Assembly: GCF_000717995.1 (NCBI RefSeq)
Contig: NZ_JODM01000036.1
Coordinates: 1-64,000 of the forward strand
DNA length: 64,000 nucleotides
Direction: 5' to 3'
From: Streptomyces violaceorubidus
GTDB lineage: Bacteria > Actinomycetota > Actinomycetes > Streptomycetales > Streptomycetaceae
Below are positions 8,404 through 16,564 of this stretch, one piece after another. The number at the start of each line of letters is the position of its first letter. Positions within the stretch are counted from its first letter, which is position 1. The notes under the pieces were generated by a model that worked only from the letters and a program-made list of their open reading frames with translations, did no database searches and was not told the DNA's origin. A program made the translations under genes and the position numbers.

Positions 8404-9108
8404 ATGATCGGACGCATGCGTGAACGAGCAGTGGCCGCGTGCGACGGGGCTTCGAAGGGAAACCCGGGTCCGGCCGGCTGGGCCTGGGTGCTGGCCGACG
8501 CGTCGGAGAACCCGGTCCGCTGGGAGGCCGGCCCGCTCGGCAGGACCACCAACAACGTCGCCGAACTCACGGCGCTGGAGCGCCTGCTGGCGTCGACCGA
8601 CCCCGGCGTACCGCTCGAGGTCCGCATGGACTCGCAGTACGCCATGAAGGCCGTCACCACCTGGCTGCCGGGCTGGAAGCGCAACGGCTGGAAGACCGCC
8701 GCCGGCAAGCCCGTCGCCAACCAGGAGCTGGTCGTGCGCATCGACGAGTTGCTCGACGGCCGCTCGGTCGAGTTCCGTTACGTACCCGCCCACCAGGTCG
8801 ACGGCGACCGGCTCAACGACTTCGCCGACCGCGCCGCCAGCCAGGCGGCCGTGGTCCAGGAAGCCGCGGGCAGCGGTCTCGGTTCGCCGGAGCCGCCGCC
8901 CGCGCCGGACGTTCCCGCGGCCCGCGGCAAGGCGCCGCGCCGGGCGTCGGGCGCGGCCCGCAAGGGCGGCGGCTCCTCGGCGCGGACCATCAAGGCGAAG
9001 TTCGCCGGGCGCTGCCTGTGCGGCCGCTCGTACGCGGCCGGCGAGCCCATCGCCAAGAACGACCAGGGCTGGGGCCACCCGGAGTGCCGCACGGTGGCCG
9101 CCGGGTAG
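8404..9108 (+). CDS. Ribonuclease HI with C-terminal Cys/His-rich extension
   Basis: A 234-aa protein. Residues 8-145 form an RNase HI domain with the four acidic catalytic positions present (Asp14, Glu54, Asp76, Asp139) and His130 of the flexible loop, so it should cleave RNA in RNA-DNA hybrids. A Pro/Ala/Lys-rich linker (about 150-197) leads to a short terminal module with the pattern CxC near 207 and HPEC near the end, which looks like a small zinc-binding knuckle. That tail might bind nucleic acid in place of the usual N-terminal hybrid-binding domain. ATG at 8404 or 8416 could be the start; neither has a strong ribosome binding site. Confidence 0.82.
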   Translation: MIGRMRERAVAACDGASKGNPGPAGWAWVLADASENPVRWEAGPLGRTTNNVAELTALERLLASTDPGVPLEVRMDSQYAMKAVTTWLPGWKRNGWKTAAGKPVANQELVVRIDELLDGRSVEFRYVPAHQVDGDRLNDFADRAASQAAVVQEAAGSGLGSPEPPPAPDVPAARGKAPRRASGAARKGGGSSARTIKAKFAGRCLCGRSYAAGEPIAKNDQGWGHPECRTVAAG

Positions 9109-9218
9109 GGCGCCGGACAAACCGCGCCCGCCCACGGCCGCGCGACACCGGCAGGCGGCCCCTCCCTTGTTACTCTGCGGTCCCGAATGACCGTTTTGAG
9201 TGCATACCAGGGGTGTGT

Positions 9219-10478
9219 GTGAAGGTCGCCTGCGTCGGCGGTGGGCCCGCCGGACTGTATCTGTCGATCCTGCTGAAGCGGCGGGACCCGTCCCACGACG
9301 TCACCGTCCTCGAGCGCGACCCGGAGGGCTCCACCTACGGCTGGGGCGTCACCTACTGGCGCGGACTGCTCGACCGCCTCCAGGAGCACGACCCCGAGTC
9401 CGCCCGCGCTGTCGAGGAGCACTCCGTGCGCTGGCGGGACGGCGTCGCCCACGTGGGCGACCTGGCCACCCGGCACCACGGTGACGAGGGCTTCGGCATC
9501 GGCCGCCACCGGCTGCTCGCGATTCTCGCCGCCCGCGCCCGCGAGCTGGGCGTACGCCTGGAGTACGAACACCAGGTCACCGGCGCGAACCCGCCCTCCG
9601 CCGACCTGGTGGTGGCGGCCGACGGGGCGGGCAGCGCCCTGCGCAACCGGCACGCCGAACACTTCGGCACCGAGATCACCGGCGGCCGCAATCCCTACGT
9701 GTGGCTCGGCACCACGAGGGTCTTCGACGCCTTCACCTTCGCCTTCGTCGAGACCGACCACGGCTGGATCTGGGCGTACGGCTACGGCTTCGGCCCCGAG
9801 GGCAGCACCTGCGTCGTCGAGTGCGCGCCGGCGACCTGGACCGGCCTGGGCCTGGACCGGGCCGACGAGGCCGAGAGGCTGGTCCTGCTGGAGAAGCTCT
9901 TCGCCGACGTGCTGGACGGACATCCGCTCACCGCGCGGTCCTCCGGCCGGACCGGCGCCCCGTGGCGCACCTTCCGCACCCTCACCAACCGCACCTGGTC
10001 CCGGGGCAACCTCGTCCTGCTCGGCGACGCCGCGCACACCACGCACTACTCCATCGGCGCGGGCACCACGCTCGCCCTGGAGGACGCCATGACGCTGTCG
10101 GCCGCGCTGCACGAGCGGGACACCCTCCCGGACGCCCTCGCCCACTACGAACGCGAACGCAGGGCGGCCCTGCTGCCGGTGCAGAGCGCGGCCCGGCTCA
10201 GCGCCCAGTGGTACGAGAACCTGCCCCGCTACGTCCGCCTGCCGCCCCGGGAGATGTTCGCCCTGCTCGGCCAGCGCCACTCGCCGCTGCTGCCGTACCT
10301 CCCGCCCCGCCTGTACTACCGGCTCGACCGGGTGGCCGGCCGACTGGAGACGCTGCGCCGGCTCAAGCGCACGCTGGGGCCCGCGATCGCGCGCACCGCC
10401 CAGGCCCGCAGGCTCGCCACCGGCGGGGGACCGGACCGCTCCAGCCGTCCCGACGCGCTGCCCGCGCACCGCGGATGA
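9219..10478 (+). CDS. FAD-dependent aromatic monooxygenase
   Basis: A 419-aa group A flavoprotein hydroxylase. The N-terminal dinucleotide site is VGGGPAGLYL (about residues 6-15), the DG motif is VVAADGAGSALR, and the GD motif LLGDAAHTTHYSIGAG is near residue 268. The GD region resembles the N-terminal domain of salicylyl-CoA 5-hydroxylases, so an aromatic-CoA or phenolic substrate is possible, but no aromatic catabolic genes lie nearby. GTG 9219 is preceded by CAGGGG; GTG 9213 is an alternative. The frame is open far upstream over the RNase HI gene, but only as a shadow. The aldo/keto reductase gene follows after 12 bases. Confidence 0.8.
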   Translation: MKVACVGGGPAGLYLSILLKRRDPSHDVTVLERDPEGSTYGWGVTYWRGLLDRLQEHDPESARAVEEHSVRWRDGVAHVGDLATRHHGDEGFGIGRHRLLAILAARARELGVRLEYEHQVTGANPPSADLVVAADGAGSALRNRHAEHFGTEITGGRNPYVWLGTTRVFDAFTFAFVETDHGWIWAYGYGFGPEGSTCVVECAPATWTGLGLDRADEAERLVLLEKLFADVLDGHPLTARSSGRTGAPWRTFRTLTNRTWSRGNLVLLGDAAHTTHYSIGAGTTLALEDAMTLSAALHERDTLPDALAHYERERRAALLPVQSAARLSAQWYENLPRYVRLPPREMFALLGQRHSPLLPYLPPRLYYRLDRVAGRLETLRRLKRTLGPAIARTAQARRLATGGGPDRSSRPDALPAHRG

Positions 10479-10490
10479 CAGACTGACGGC

Positions 10491-11474
10491 ATGGACGAGC
10501 GCACTTTCGGCAGGTCGGATCAGCACGCGTCGGTGATCGGCCTCGGCACCTGGCAACTGGGTGCCGACTGGGGAGACGTCGACGACAAGGAGGCCCTCGC
10601 GGTACTGGAGGCGGCGGCCGAGTCGGGGGTGACCTTCTTCGACACGGCCGACGTCTACGGCGACGGCCGCAGCGAACAGACCATCGCGACCTTCCTCGCG
10701 AGCAGGCCGGACCTGCACGTGCTGGTCGCCACCAAGATGGGCCGCCGGGTCGACCAGATCCCGCAGAACTACGTGCTGGACAACTTCCGGGAGTGGAACG
10801 ACCGCTCCCGCCGCAACCTCGGCGTCGACCGCCTCGACCTGGTGCAGCTGCACTGCCCGCCGACGCCCGTCTACTCCAGCGACGAGGTGTTCGACGCCCT
10901 GGACACCCTGGTCGAGGAGGAGCGCGTCGCCGCGTACGGCGTCAGCGTGGAGACCTGCGAGGAGGCGCTCACCGCGATCGCCCGGCCGAACGTGGCCAGC
11001 GTGCAGATCATCCTCAACCCCTTCCGCATGAAGCCCCTGCGCGAGGTCCTGCCCGCCGCGCGCGAGGCGGGCGTCGGCATCATCGCCCGGGTGCCGCTCG
11101 CGTCCGGGCTGCTGTCGGGCAAGTACACCGCGGACACCGTCTTCGCGGCGAACGACCACCGGAACTTCAACCGGCACGGCGAGGCCTTCGACCAGGGCGA
11201 GACCTTCTCCGGCGTCGACTTCGCCAGCGGGGTCCAGGCCGCGGCCGAGTTCGCCGCGCTCGCCCCGCAGGGGTACACCCCGGCCCAACTGGCGCTGCGC
11301 TGGATCATCCAGCAGCCCGGCGTGACGAGCGTGATCCCGGGCGCCCGTACGCCCGAGCAGGCTCGCGCCAACACGGACGCCGCCCGGCTGCCGGAGCTGT
11401 CCGACGACACCCTCGCGGCGATCCGCGACCTCTACGACCGCCGCGTCAAGGACCAGGTCGAGGGCCGCTGGTAG
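10491..11474 (+). CDS. Aldo/keto reductase
   Basis: A 327-aa NADPH-type oxidoreductase with the (beta/alpha)8 fold. The catalytic tetrad is visible as Asp51 and Tyr56 (FDTADVYGDG), Lys82 (ATKMG) and His121 (LVQLHCPP). The cofactor-binding C-terminal part includes IPGARTPEQARANTDAA. It starts 12 bases after the flavin monooxygenase, so the two may be co-transcribed and act on the same ring or carbonyl compound; that is inference. The substrate is not identifiable from sequence. Confidence 0.85.
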   Translation: MDERTFGRSDQHASVIGLGTWQLGADWGDVDDKEALAVLEAAAESGVTFFDTADVYGDGRSEQTIATFLASRPDLHVLVATKMGRRVDQIPQNYVLDNFREWNDRSRRNLGVDRLDLVQLHCPPTPVYSSDEVFDALDTLVEEERVAAYGVSVETCEEALTAIARPNVASVQIILNPFRMKPLREVLPAAREAGVGIIARVPLASGLLSGKYTADTVFAANDHRNFNRHGEAFDQGETFSGVDFASGVQAAAEFAALAPQGYTPAQLALRWIIQQPGVTSVIPGARTPEQARANTDAARLPELSDDTLAAIRDLYDRRVKDQVEGRW

Positions 11475-11501
11475 GAGGTCGGCGGGCGACGCGCCCCGGC
11501 C

Positions 11502-11852
11502 TCACGGGACCAGGAGCAACTGCCGTTCCCGCTCCTGGTCGCCCGAGGCCGCTCCGTCGTCGCGCGCGGTGAAGGCGCGGGACAGTGTCTCGCCGGCCGC
11601 CTCCACGGCCTGCGGCGTGCCCTGGACGGTGACCGTCACCGGCGCGGACAGCGCGTCGCCCGCTGCCCGCGGGGACACGTCCGCCGCCCGCGGGGTGCCC
11701 GGTGAGCCGAAGGTCGCGGTGCGCACCGTAGCCCCCTCGTCGGCGGGCGGGCCGTCGGACGTCCCGAAGACGCCCTCCAGGACACGGACGATCGCCCGCG
11801 CGTCGTCGATGCCGCCGCCGTCGAGCGTCACGGTGAGCTGAGTGTCGGACAT
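11502..11852 (-). CDS. Small hypothetical protein (116 aa)
   Basis: I do not recognise a confirmed family. The N-terminus (SDTQLTVTLDGGGIDDARAI) and the later VTVTVQGT strand suggest an alternating strand-helix fold, loosely like small effector-associated domains. It ends in a charged, Gln/Arg-rich tail. ATG 11852 has AGGCGAAGG upstream. It is convergent with the aldo/keto reductase gene (27 bases apart) and divergent from the DUF6328 gene. It contains no cysteine and no membrane segment. Confidence 0.6.
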   Translation of the reverse strand: MSDTQLTVTLDGGGIDDARAIVRVLEGVFGTSDGPPADEGATVRTATFGSPGTPRAADVSPRAAGDALSAPVTVTVQGTPQAVEAAGETLSRAFTARDDGAASGDQERERQLLLVP

Positions 11853-12005
11853 CCTTCGCCTTCCTTGCCGCGCGTCGTTCGTCCCGGCCCGTGTAACCGC
11901 CCCCCGATCACCCAAACCGGGCGTCACCGCCCCCGCCCGGCGCCTGAGTACGGGGATCCCGGGAACAGGGAAGGGGACGCAGGCGACTTCGAACGGGAGG
12001 AAGAC

Positions 12006-12515
12006 GTGACGCACTCGGGCTCGGAACCGGCCGAGGGACAGGTCCGACGCAGGGGCCGCAACGAGACCGAGGAGGAGCGGGCGGACCGGATGTGGACGGA
12101 GCTGATCCAGGAGGTCCGCGTCGCGCAGATGGGCGTGCAGATCCTCTTCGGCTTCCTGCTCACGGTCGTGTTCCAGCCGAAGTACGAGAGCCTCTCGGAC
12201 ACCGATCAGACGATCTACCTGATCACGGTGGTCCTCGGTGCCGTCACGACCGGCGCGCTGATCGGCCCGGTGTCCCTGCACCGCCTCGTCTCCGGACGGC
12301 GGGTGAAGCCCCAGGCGGTGCGGTGGGCGTCCCGGCTGACCGTGCTCGGCCTGGTGCTCCTGCTCGCCACGACGGCCTGCTCGCTGCTGCTGATCCTGCG
12401 CGTCGCGACCCACGACGGCTTCGTGCCGTACCTCGTCACCGGCGTGGTGCTCTGGTACCTGCTGTGCTGGTTCGGCATCCCGCTGTGGACCCGGCACCGC
12501 CACACGGCCCGCTGA
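12006..12515 (+). CDS. DUF6328 family membrane protein
   Basis: A 169-aa protein that fits the DUF6328 family. An acidic or polar N-terminus contains the conserved NETEEERADRMWTELIQEVR helix, followed by four hydrophobic helices (about residues 50-70, 78-98, 112-135 and 140-160). The helix ahead of the first membrane span (VAQMGVQILFGFLL) is the family signature as I recall it. GTG 12006 follows GGGAGGAAG. Function is unknown; no partner is evident. Confidence 0.75.
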   Translation: MTHSGSEPAEGQVRRRGRNETEEERADRMWTELIQEVRVAQMGVQILFGFLLTVVFQPKYESLSDTDQTIYLITVVLGAVTTGALIGPVSLHRLVSGRRVKPQAVRWASRLTVLGLVLLLATTACSLLLILRVATHDGFVPYLVTGVVLWYLLCWFGIPLWTRHRHTAR

Positions 12516-12525
12516 GGCGGCGCGG

Positions 12526-12558
12526 CCCGCGTGCCGCGGCACTCCCGCGGCACGCGGG
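12526..12558. terminator. Bidirectional hairpin between DUF6328 and ssgC genes
   Basis: A perfect 14-bp stem (12526-12539 with 12545-12558) with a 5-base loop sits between the two convergent genes and probably ends both transcripts. Confidence 0.65.
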
Positions 12559-12597
12559 GGTCGGCCCTGTGCGGTCGGCCTCCGCGCACAGACCTCC

Positions 12598-12652
12598 CGC
12601 CCTCAGCGCTCCGCCCTCAGCGCTCCGCCGTCAGCCTTCCGCCGTCAGCTCC
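12598..12652. repeat. Four 14-bp tandem repeats at the 3' end of ssgC
   Basis: The unit CGCCCTCAGCGCTC occurs exactly twice (12598-12611, 12612-12625). Two diverged copies follow (12626-12639, 12640-12652). The array spans the ssgC stop codon, so each unit carries an extra TGA on the minus strand. Confidence 0.7.
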
Positions 12653-13059
12653 GCGAGGAAGTCGTCGACGCATACCCGCTCCCGCCCCGGCCGGACCACC
12701 GAGTGCGTCTCGCGCAGGAAGGATTCGACAGCCGCGGTCCACACGAACACCACGGCACGGTGGCGGTCCCCGTCGGCTCTGTGGTCGCCCAGCAGTTCGA
12801 TGCGCAGCTCGTCCCACATGCCCCGCGACTCCGGCCGCAGCCGCACGTCGCCGACGCCCACCGCTCGGGTGAGCCCCTCGGTGACCATCTCACGGTCCAG
12901 CACCCAGCGGGCCAGTACCCGCCCGTCGTGACTGAAGACCACGGTGAGAGCGAACGGGTCCGCCGCCTCGTACCCGAGGTGGGCGAGCACGGGGAACCGG
13001 TCGGCGGTGTCGCCCGCCTGGAGCTGCACGACCAGGGTCTGGTGCACGGCGGTGTTCAC
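12631..13059 (-). CDS. ssgC: SsgA-like sporulation/cell division protein (SsgC-like)
   Basis: A 142-aa SALP family protein. Characteristic segments are LVVQLQAG, the YEAADPFALTVVF strand, RWVLDREMVTEGL and the central GDVRLRP region. SALPs are found only in morphologically complex actinomycetes, where they guide septum placement and spore maturation. GTG 13059 is chosen because GGAGGT lies five bases upstream; an earlier in-frame start at 13113 is less likely. The symbol rests on synteny with S. coelicolor ssgC (recalled, not aligned). A SigB-type promoter match lies just upstream, so stress signalling may feed into development here. Confidence 0.82.
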   Translation of the reverse strand: MNTAVHQTLVVQLQAGDTADRFPVLAHLGYEAADPFALTVVFSHDGRVLARWVLDREMVTEGLTRAVGVGDVRLRPESRGMWDELRIELLGDHRADGDRHRAVVFVWTAAVESFLRETHSVVRPGRERVCVDDFLAELTAEG

Positions 13060-13094
13060 GGGGACCTCCAGGAGGACGGACGTAGGGACTCCTA

Positions 13095-13118
13095 GTACCC
13101 CGCACACCGGCAAGATGC
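13095..13118 (-). promoter_or_regulatory. Candidate SigB-type promoter of ssgC
   Basis: On the minus strand GCAT (13118-13115), a 14-base spacer and GGGTAC (13100-13095) lie about 36 bases before the ssgC start at 13059. Confidence 0.45.
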
Positions 13119-13152
13119 TCAGTCATCCGGGTGATTCGCCCGCCCCCGGGTT

Positions 13153-14130
13153 TCAGTCGCGGCCGAACTCCTCGCGCAACGCGGGCAGCAGGGTCTTCTC
13201 CGACCAGTCCAGGAAGGCCGGTTGCGACTCGCCGCCGATCTGCACCAGGGCGATCTCGGTGAACCCGGCCTCGACGTACGGGCGTACGGCCGACACGAAG
13301 GCGTCCGGGTCGTCGCCGCAGGGGATGGACTCGGCGACGTCGTCGGGCGTCACGAACTGGGTGGCCGCCTCGAAGGAGTCCGGGTGCGGCAGTTCGGAGT
13401 TGACCTTCCAGCCGCTGCCGAACCAGCGGAACTGCGCGTGGGCCCGCTTGATCGCCGTGTCCCGGTCGGGGTCGTAGGACACGGGCAGCTGGCCCACGCG
13501 CGGCTTGCCCGTTCCGCCGTGCCGGTCGAAGGACTCCAGCAGCCCCGCCTTCGGCTCGGTGGCGATCACCAGGTCGGCGGACTCGCCCGCCAGCTTGCAG
13601 GAACGCTCGCCCGAGGCGGCGATGCCGATGGGCGGCGCGCTGTCCGGCAGGTCCCACAGCCGGGCCGACTCCACGTCGAAGTGCGTGCCGCGGTGGTTGA
13701 CGTGGCCGCCCGCGAACAGCCCGCGGATGATCTCCACGGCCTCCTGGAGCATCTCGTGCCGTACGTCGACGGACGGCCAGCCGCCGCCCACCACGTGCTC
13801 GTTGAGGTTCTCGCCCGAGCCGAGCCCCAGCCGGAACCGGCCCTCGGACAGCAATTGCAGCGTCGCCGCCTTCTGCGCCACCACCGCGGGGTGGTAGCGG
13901 AACGTCGGACACGTCACGTACGTCATCAGCCCGATGCGGGAGGTCGCCTGCGCCGCGGCGCCCAGCACGCTCCACGCGTAGGGAGCGTGGCCCTGCGCGC
14001 GCAGCCAGGGGAAGTAGTGGTCCGAGGTCACCGAGAAGTCGAACCCCACCTCCTCGGCCCGCACCAGATGGCCGACGAGGTCCCGAGGGCCGGCCTGCTC
14101 GGTCATCATCGTGTATCCGATGTGTGCCAT
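13153..14130 (-). CDS. F420-dependent LLM-class oxidoreductase
   Basis: A 325-aa luciferase-like monooxygenase fold protein of the F420-dependent glucose-6-phosphate dehydrogenase subgroup. Visible hallmarks are SVTSDHYFPW near residue 33, a TYVTCPTFRYHPAVVAQ segment and GRFRLGLGSGENLNEH near residue 95-110. It probably transfers hydride between F420 and an alcohol or sugar substrate, but the true substrate is unknown. ATG 14130 lacks a strong ribosome binding site. The 266 bases between this start and the dehydratase stop show no further gene. Confidence 0.82.
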   Translation of the reverse strand: MAHIGYTMMTEQAGPRDLVGHLVRAEEVGFDFSVTSDHYFPWLRAQGHAPYAWSVLGAAAQATSRIGLMTYVTCPTFRYHPAVVAQKAATLQLLSEGRFRLGLGSGENLNEHVVGGGWPSVDVRHEMLQEAVEIIRGLFAGGHVNHRGTHFDVESARLWDLPDSAPPIGIAASGERSCKLAGESADLVIATEPKAGLLESFDRHGGTGKPRVGQLPVSYDPDRDTAIKRAHAQFRWFGSGWKVNSELPHPDSFEAATQFVTPDDVAESIPCGDDPDAFVSAVRPYVEAGFTEIALVQIGGESQPAFLDWSEKTLLPALREEFGRD

Positions 14131-14396
14131 GTCGGCCGAGTCCCCGCCCGGCCCGAGGGAAAACAGGGGGAAACGGGGCGTAAGGGATCGGGGAGCATCC
14201 TCCCGGAAGGCGGCGAGGAAGCCGAAGCGCGCGGCCCGGGCGCAGTCGGAGGCGCCCCGGCGGCCGAGCAGGTCACCGCGATCCGGGTGCCAGGCGCGGG
14301 CGGCCCGGCGGGGCGTCCTCCCCGGACCGGCGGACCGGCGGACCCGGTTCCTCTCGTGCTGGACGACCTCGAACAGGTCTCCGGCCCGGTCCGGCG

Positions 14397-15356
14397 TCAG
14401 CGCAGACCGAAACGGTCCGCCCACACCGCCATGTCGGCCACCGTGGCATTGCCCCCGCACACCACGAGCCCGATCCGGGCGTCGCCGCCCACCCGCTCCA
14501 CCACCCGCCGCGCCGCCGGGATCAGACAGCCGGCGGCGGGCTCGGTCCATACCTTGGCGTGCTCGGCGAGCGCCAGCGAACCCCGCACCGCCTCCCGGTC
14601 CGGCACCACGAGGACGTCGGTGACCAGCTCCGACACATGGTCGTACGTCACCTGGGAGACGGCCGGCGCACTGAGCGTGGTGACGATGGAGGACAGGGGC
14701 ACCGCGAGCGGACCGCCCGCCGCGAGCGCCCGGGACATGGCCTCGGCGCCCTCGGTCTCCACGCCCCAGACCCGCACCCCGGGTCGCAGCGCGCGCAGCG
14801 CCGCCGCCACGCCCGCGATCAGCCCACCGCCACCGATGCTCACCAGCACGTCGGTGAGGTCCGGGGCATCCGCGGCGAACTCCAGTCCCACGGTGCCCTG
14901 TCCCGCGATCACCACCGGGTCGTCGAAGGGGTGGACCAGGGTCAGCCCCTCCTCACGGAGCCGGGCGACGAGCGCGAAGGCACTGTCCATGCCGTCGGTG
15001 AGCCGCACCACCGCGCCGGCCTCCTCCGCGATCTCCACGGAACGGGCCGGTGCCGTGCGCGGCATGACCACCGTGGCCTTCACGTCGAGGGCGGCGGCCA
15101 TCACCGCCACCGCGATGCCGTGGTTGCCGCCGCTGACCGCGACGACACCGGCGGCGCGCTCGGCCTCGGTCAGCGACAGCAGCTTCGCCGTGGCACCGCG
15201 CGCCTTGAACGAGCCGGTGCGCTGGAGCAGCTCCAGCTTCGCGGTGACCGGGACGCCGAGCAGCGCGGACAGCCCCGGCGCGGGCACGGTCGGGGTGCGT
15301 ACGACATGTCCGGCGATCCGCTCGGCCGCGGCTTCGATCTCCGTGATCCCGATCAA
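14397..15356 (-). CDS. PLP-dependent threonine/serine dehydratase
   Basis: A 319-aa fold type II PLP enzyme. The Schiff-base lysine is Lys51 in TGSFKARGA. SGGNHG (about 94-99) binds the carboxylate, and SIGGGGL (about 171-177) binds the PLP phosphate. It lacks the C-terminal regulatory ACT domain of biosynthetic IlvA, so it resembles catabolic threonine dehydratases or serine/threonine deaminases. ATG 15356 is the first codon of the frame. It is monocistronic by spacing (102 bases from AIM24 upstream). A serine racemase activity is also possible. Confidence 0.82.
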   Translation of the reverse strand: MIGITEIEAAAERIAGHVVRTPTVPAPGLSALLGVPVTAKLELLQRTGSFKARGATAKLLSLTEAERAAGVVAVSGGNHGIAVAVMAAALDVKATVVMPRTAPARSVEIAEEAGAVVRLTDGMDSAFALVARLREEGLTLVHPFDDPVVIAGQGTVGLEFAADAPDLTDVLVSIGGGGLIAGVAAALRALRPGVRVWGVETEGAEAMSRALAAGGPLAVPLSSIVTTLSAPAVSQVTYDHVSELVTDVLVVPDREAVRGSLALAEHAKVWTEPAAGCLIPAARRVVERVGGDARIGLVVCGGNATVADMAVWADRFGLR

Positions 15357-15458
15357 GGCACTCTTCCTTCCGGCGCGGGCGGTGATCCGCGCCCCTTCGC
15401 ACCCTTTCGCGCGACGCCCCCAAGGTCAACACGGATCCCGCAAGGGTAGGAGGGGCGC

Positions 15459-16136
15459 TCAGTGCTGCTGCGTCTTCTGCGGCGTCGCCTCGCTCGGCCG
15501 TACGACGACGAAGCCCTCGCCCTGGAGCACCAACTGGACCGCCTCGCCCGAGCCGCCGCGCAGCATCGAGCCGATCGACTGCGAACGGTGCAGGGAGGTC
15601 GAGAGCCCCGCGGACCAGCCGACGATCGCGTCCGTGTCGACGTGGACCGGGTACTGGTGCGAGACCGGGATGACCAGCGGATTGCCCTCGCACACCAGGC
15701 CCAGTCCGCCGTGCCCGGTGAAGACGCTGTTGAACAGTCCGCCGCCGGCGATGCCCGAGCCCTTGACGGTGGCGATGCGGTAGGACAACGAGGCGTCGAA
15801 GCACAGGACGTTGCGGCCGTTGACGGTGAACTCGTCTCCCGGCTCCACCTCGACGATGAAGCAGTTCTGGGCCTCGTTCGCGAACCAGGCCTCGCCCTGT
15901 CCGCGCACCGCCATCAGCGGCAGCCCCTCGCCGGTGACCGCGCGCTTGAGCATGCCGCCCACGCCCTGGCCCTTGCGCTCGAACTGGAGACTGCCCCGGT
16001 AGGCGATCATCGCGCCCTGCCGGGCGAGCATCTCACCGTTCACCGCGTAACGGATGCACTTGGAGTTCTCGACGGTCATGCCCGGCGCCGTGGCGGGCTG
16101 CACCATGTGCTCGCTGGAAAAGAGGTCACCCTTCAT
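15459..16136 (-). CDS. AIM24 family protein
   Basis: A 225-aa beta-rich protein of the AIM24/TIGR00266-like family. It has repeated strand motifs such as MIAYRGSLQFERK, VEVEPGDEFTVNGRNVL and GHGGLGLVCEGNP. Bacterial members have no firmly known activity. ATG 16136 has AGGA upstream; the longer in-frame start at 16256 would overlap shadow sequence. The TerD/CAP mini-gene ends 58 bases downstream on the same strand direction of reading, so the three small genes here are separate units. Confidence 0.78.
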   Translation of the reverse strand: MKGDLFSSEHMVQPATAPGMTVENSKCIRYAVNGEMLARQGAMIAYRGSLQFERKGQGVGGMLKRAVTGEGLPLMAVRGQGEAWFANEAQNCFIVEVEPGDEFTVNGRNVLCFDASLSYRIATVKGSGIAGGGLFNSVFTGHGGLGLVCEGNPLVIPVSHQYPVHVDTDAIVGWSAGLSTSLHRSQSIGSMLRGGSGEAVQLVLQGEGFVVVRPSEATPQKTQQH

Positions 16137-16194
16137 GACGGCATCCTGTCCCGGAGCGTTCCGTTCCGCCAAGATCGGGTGCCGGCGCCAGGGT

Positions 16195-16479
16195 TCAGCC
16201 GCCGAAGAGCTGCGTCCAGTACGTGCCCGCCCGGCCGCCGCCGGCCAGGCCGACACCGATGTGGGTGAAGTCGGCCTTGAGGATGTTGGCCCGGTGCCCC
16301 GGGCTGTTCATCCAGCCCTCGACCACGTCCGCGGGGGAGCGCTGGCCGCAGGCGATGCTCTCGCCGACCTTGCCGCCGTCGTCCGTGACCAGCGCCGCCA
16401 CGTCGAAGCCGCCGGGCGCCCGGATGCTCACGGGGCCGCCCGGCAGAGGGACGTTGCCCCCGGGGACCAAGTCGCTCAT
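16195..16479 (-). CDS. TerD N-terminus joined to CAP-domain C-terminus (mini-protein)
   Basis: A 94-aa protein that appears to be a chimera. Residues 1-38 (LVPGGNVPLPGGP and the following strand to DDGGKVG) match the start of TerD-type tellurium/calcium proteins. Residues 39-94 (IACGQRSPADVVEGWMNSPGHRANIL and onwards to YWTQLFGG) match the end of a CAP/SCP domain, including its conserved HRANIL. I recall larger streptomycete proteins with TerD then CAP domains; this gene looks like such a protein with most of both domains removed in frame. ATG 16479 has AGGGCGG. It is too short to form either complete fold, so it may be a remnant. Confidence 0.6.
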   Translation of the reverse strand: MSDLVPGGNVPLPGGPVSIRAPGGFDVAALVTDDGGKVGESIACGQRSPADVVEGWMNSPGHRANILKADFTHIGVGLAGGGRAGTYWTQLFGG

Positions 16480-16564
16480 CGTGCCGCCCTGTGTCGTGGT
16501 GCGCGCTCCGGGTACCGGTGCCGGGTCAACGTGCGTCCGGCGGCGAGGGTTCCCGGGGCCCGGC

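Noticed and set aside
13222..15783. 853-codon plus-strand frame
   Set aside because: It spans two minus-strand enzymes and the gap between them, with no recognisable motif.
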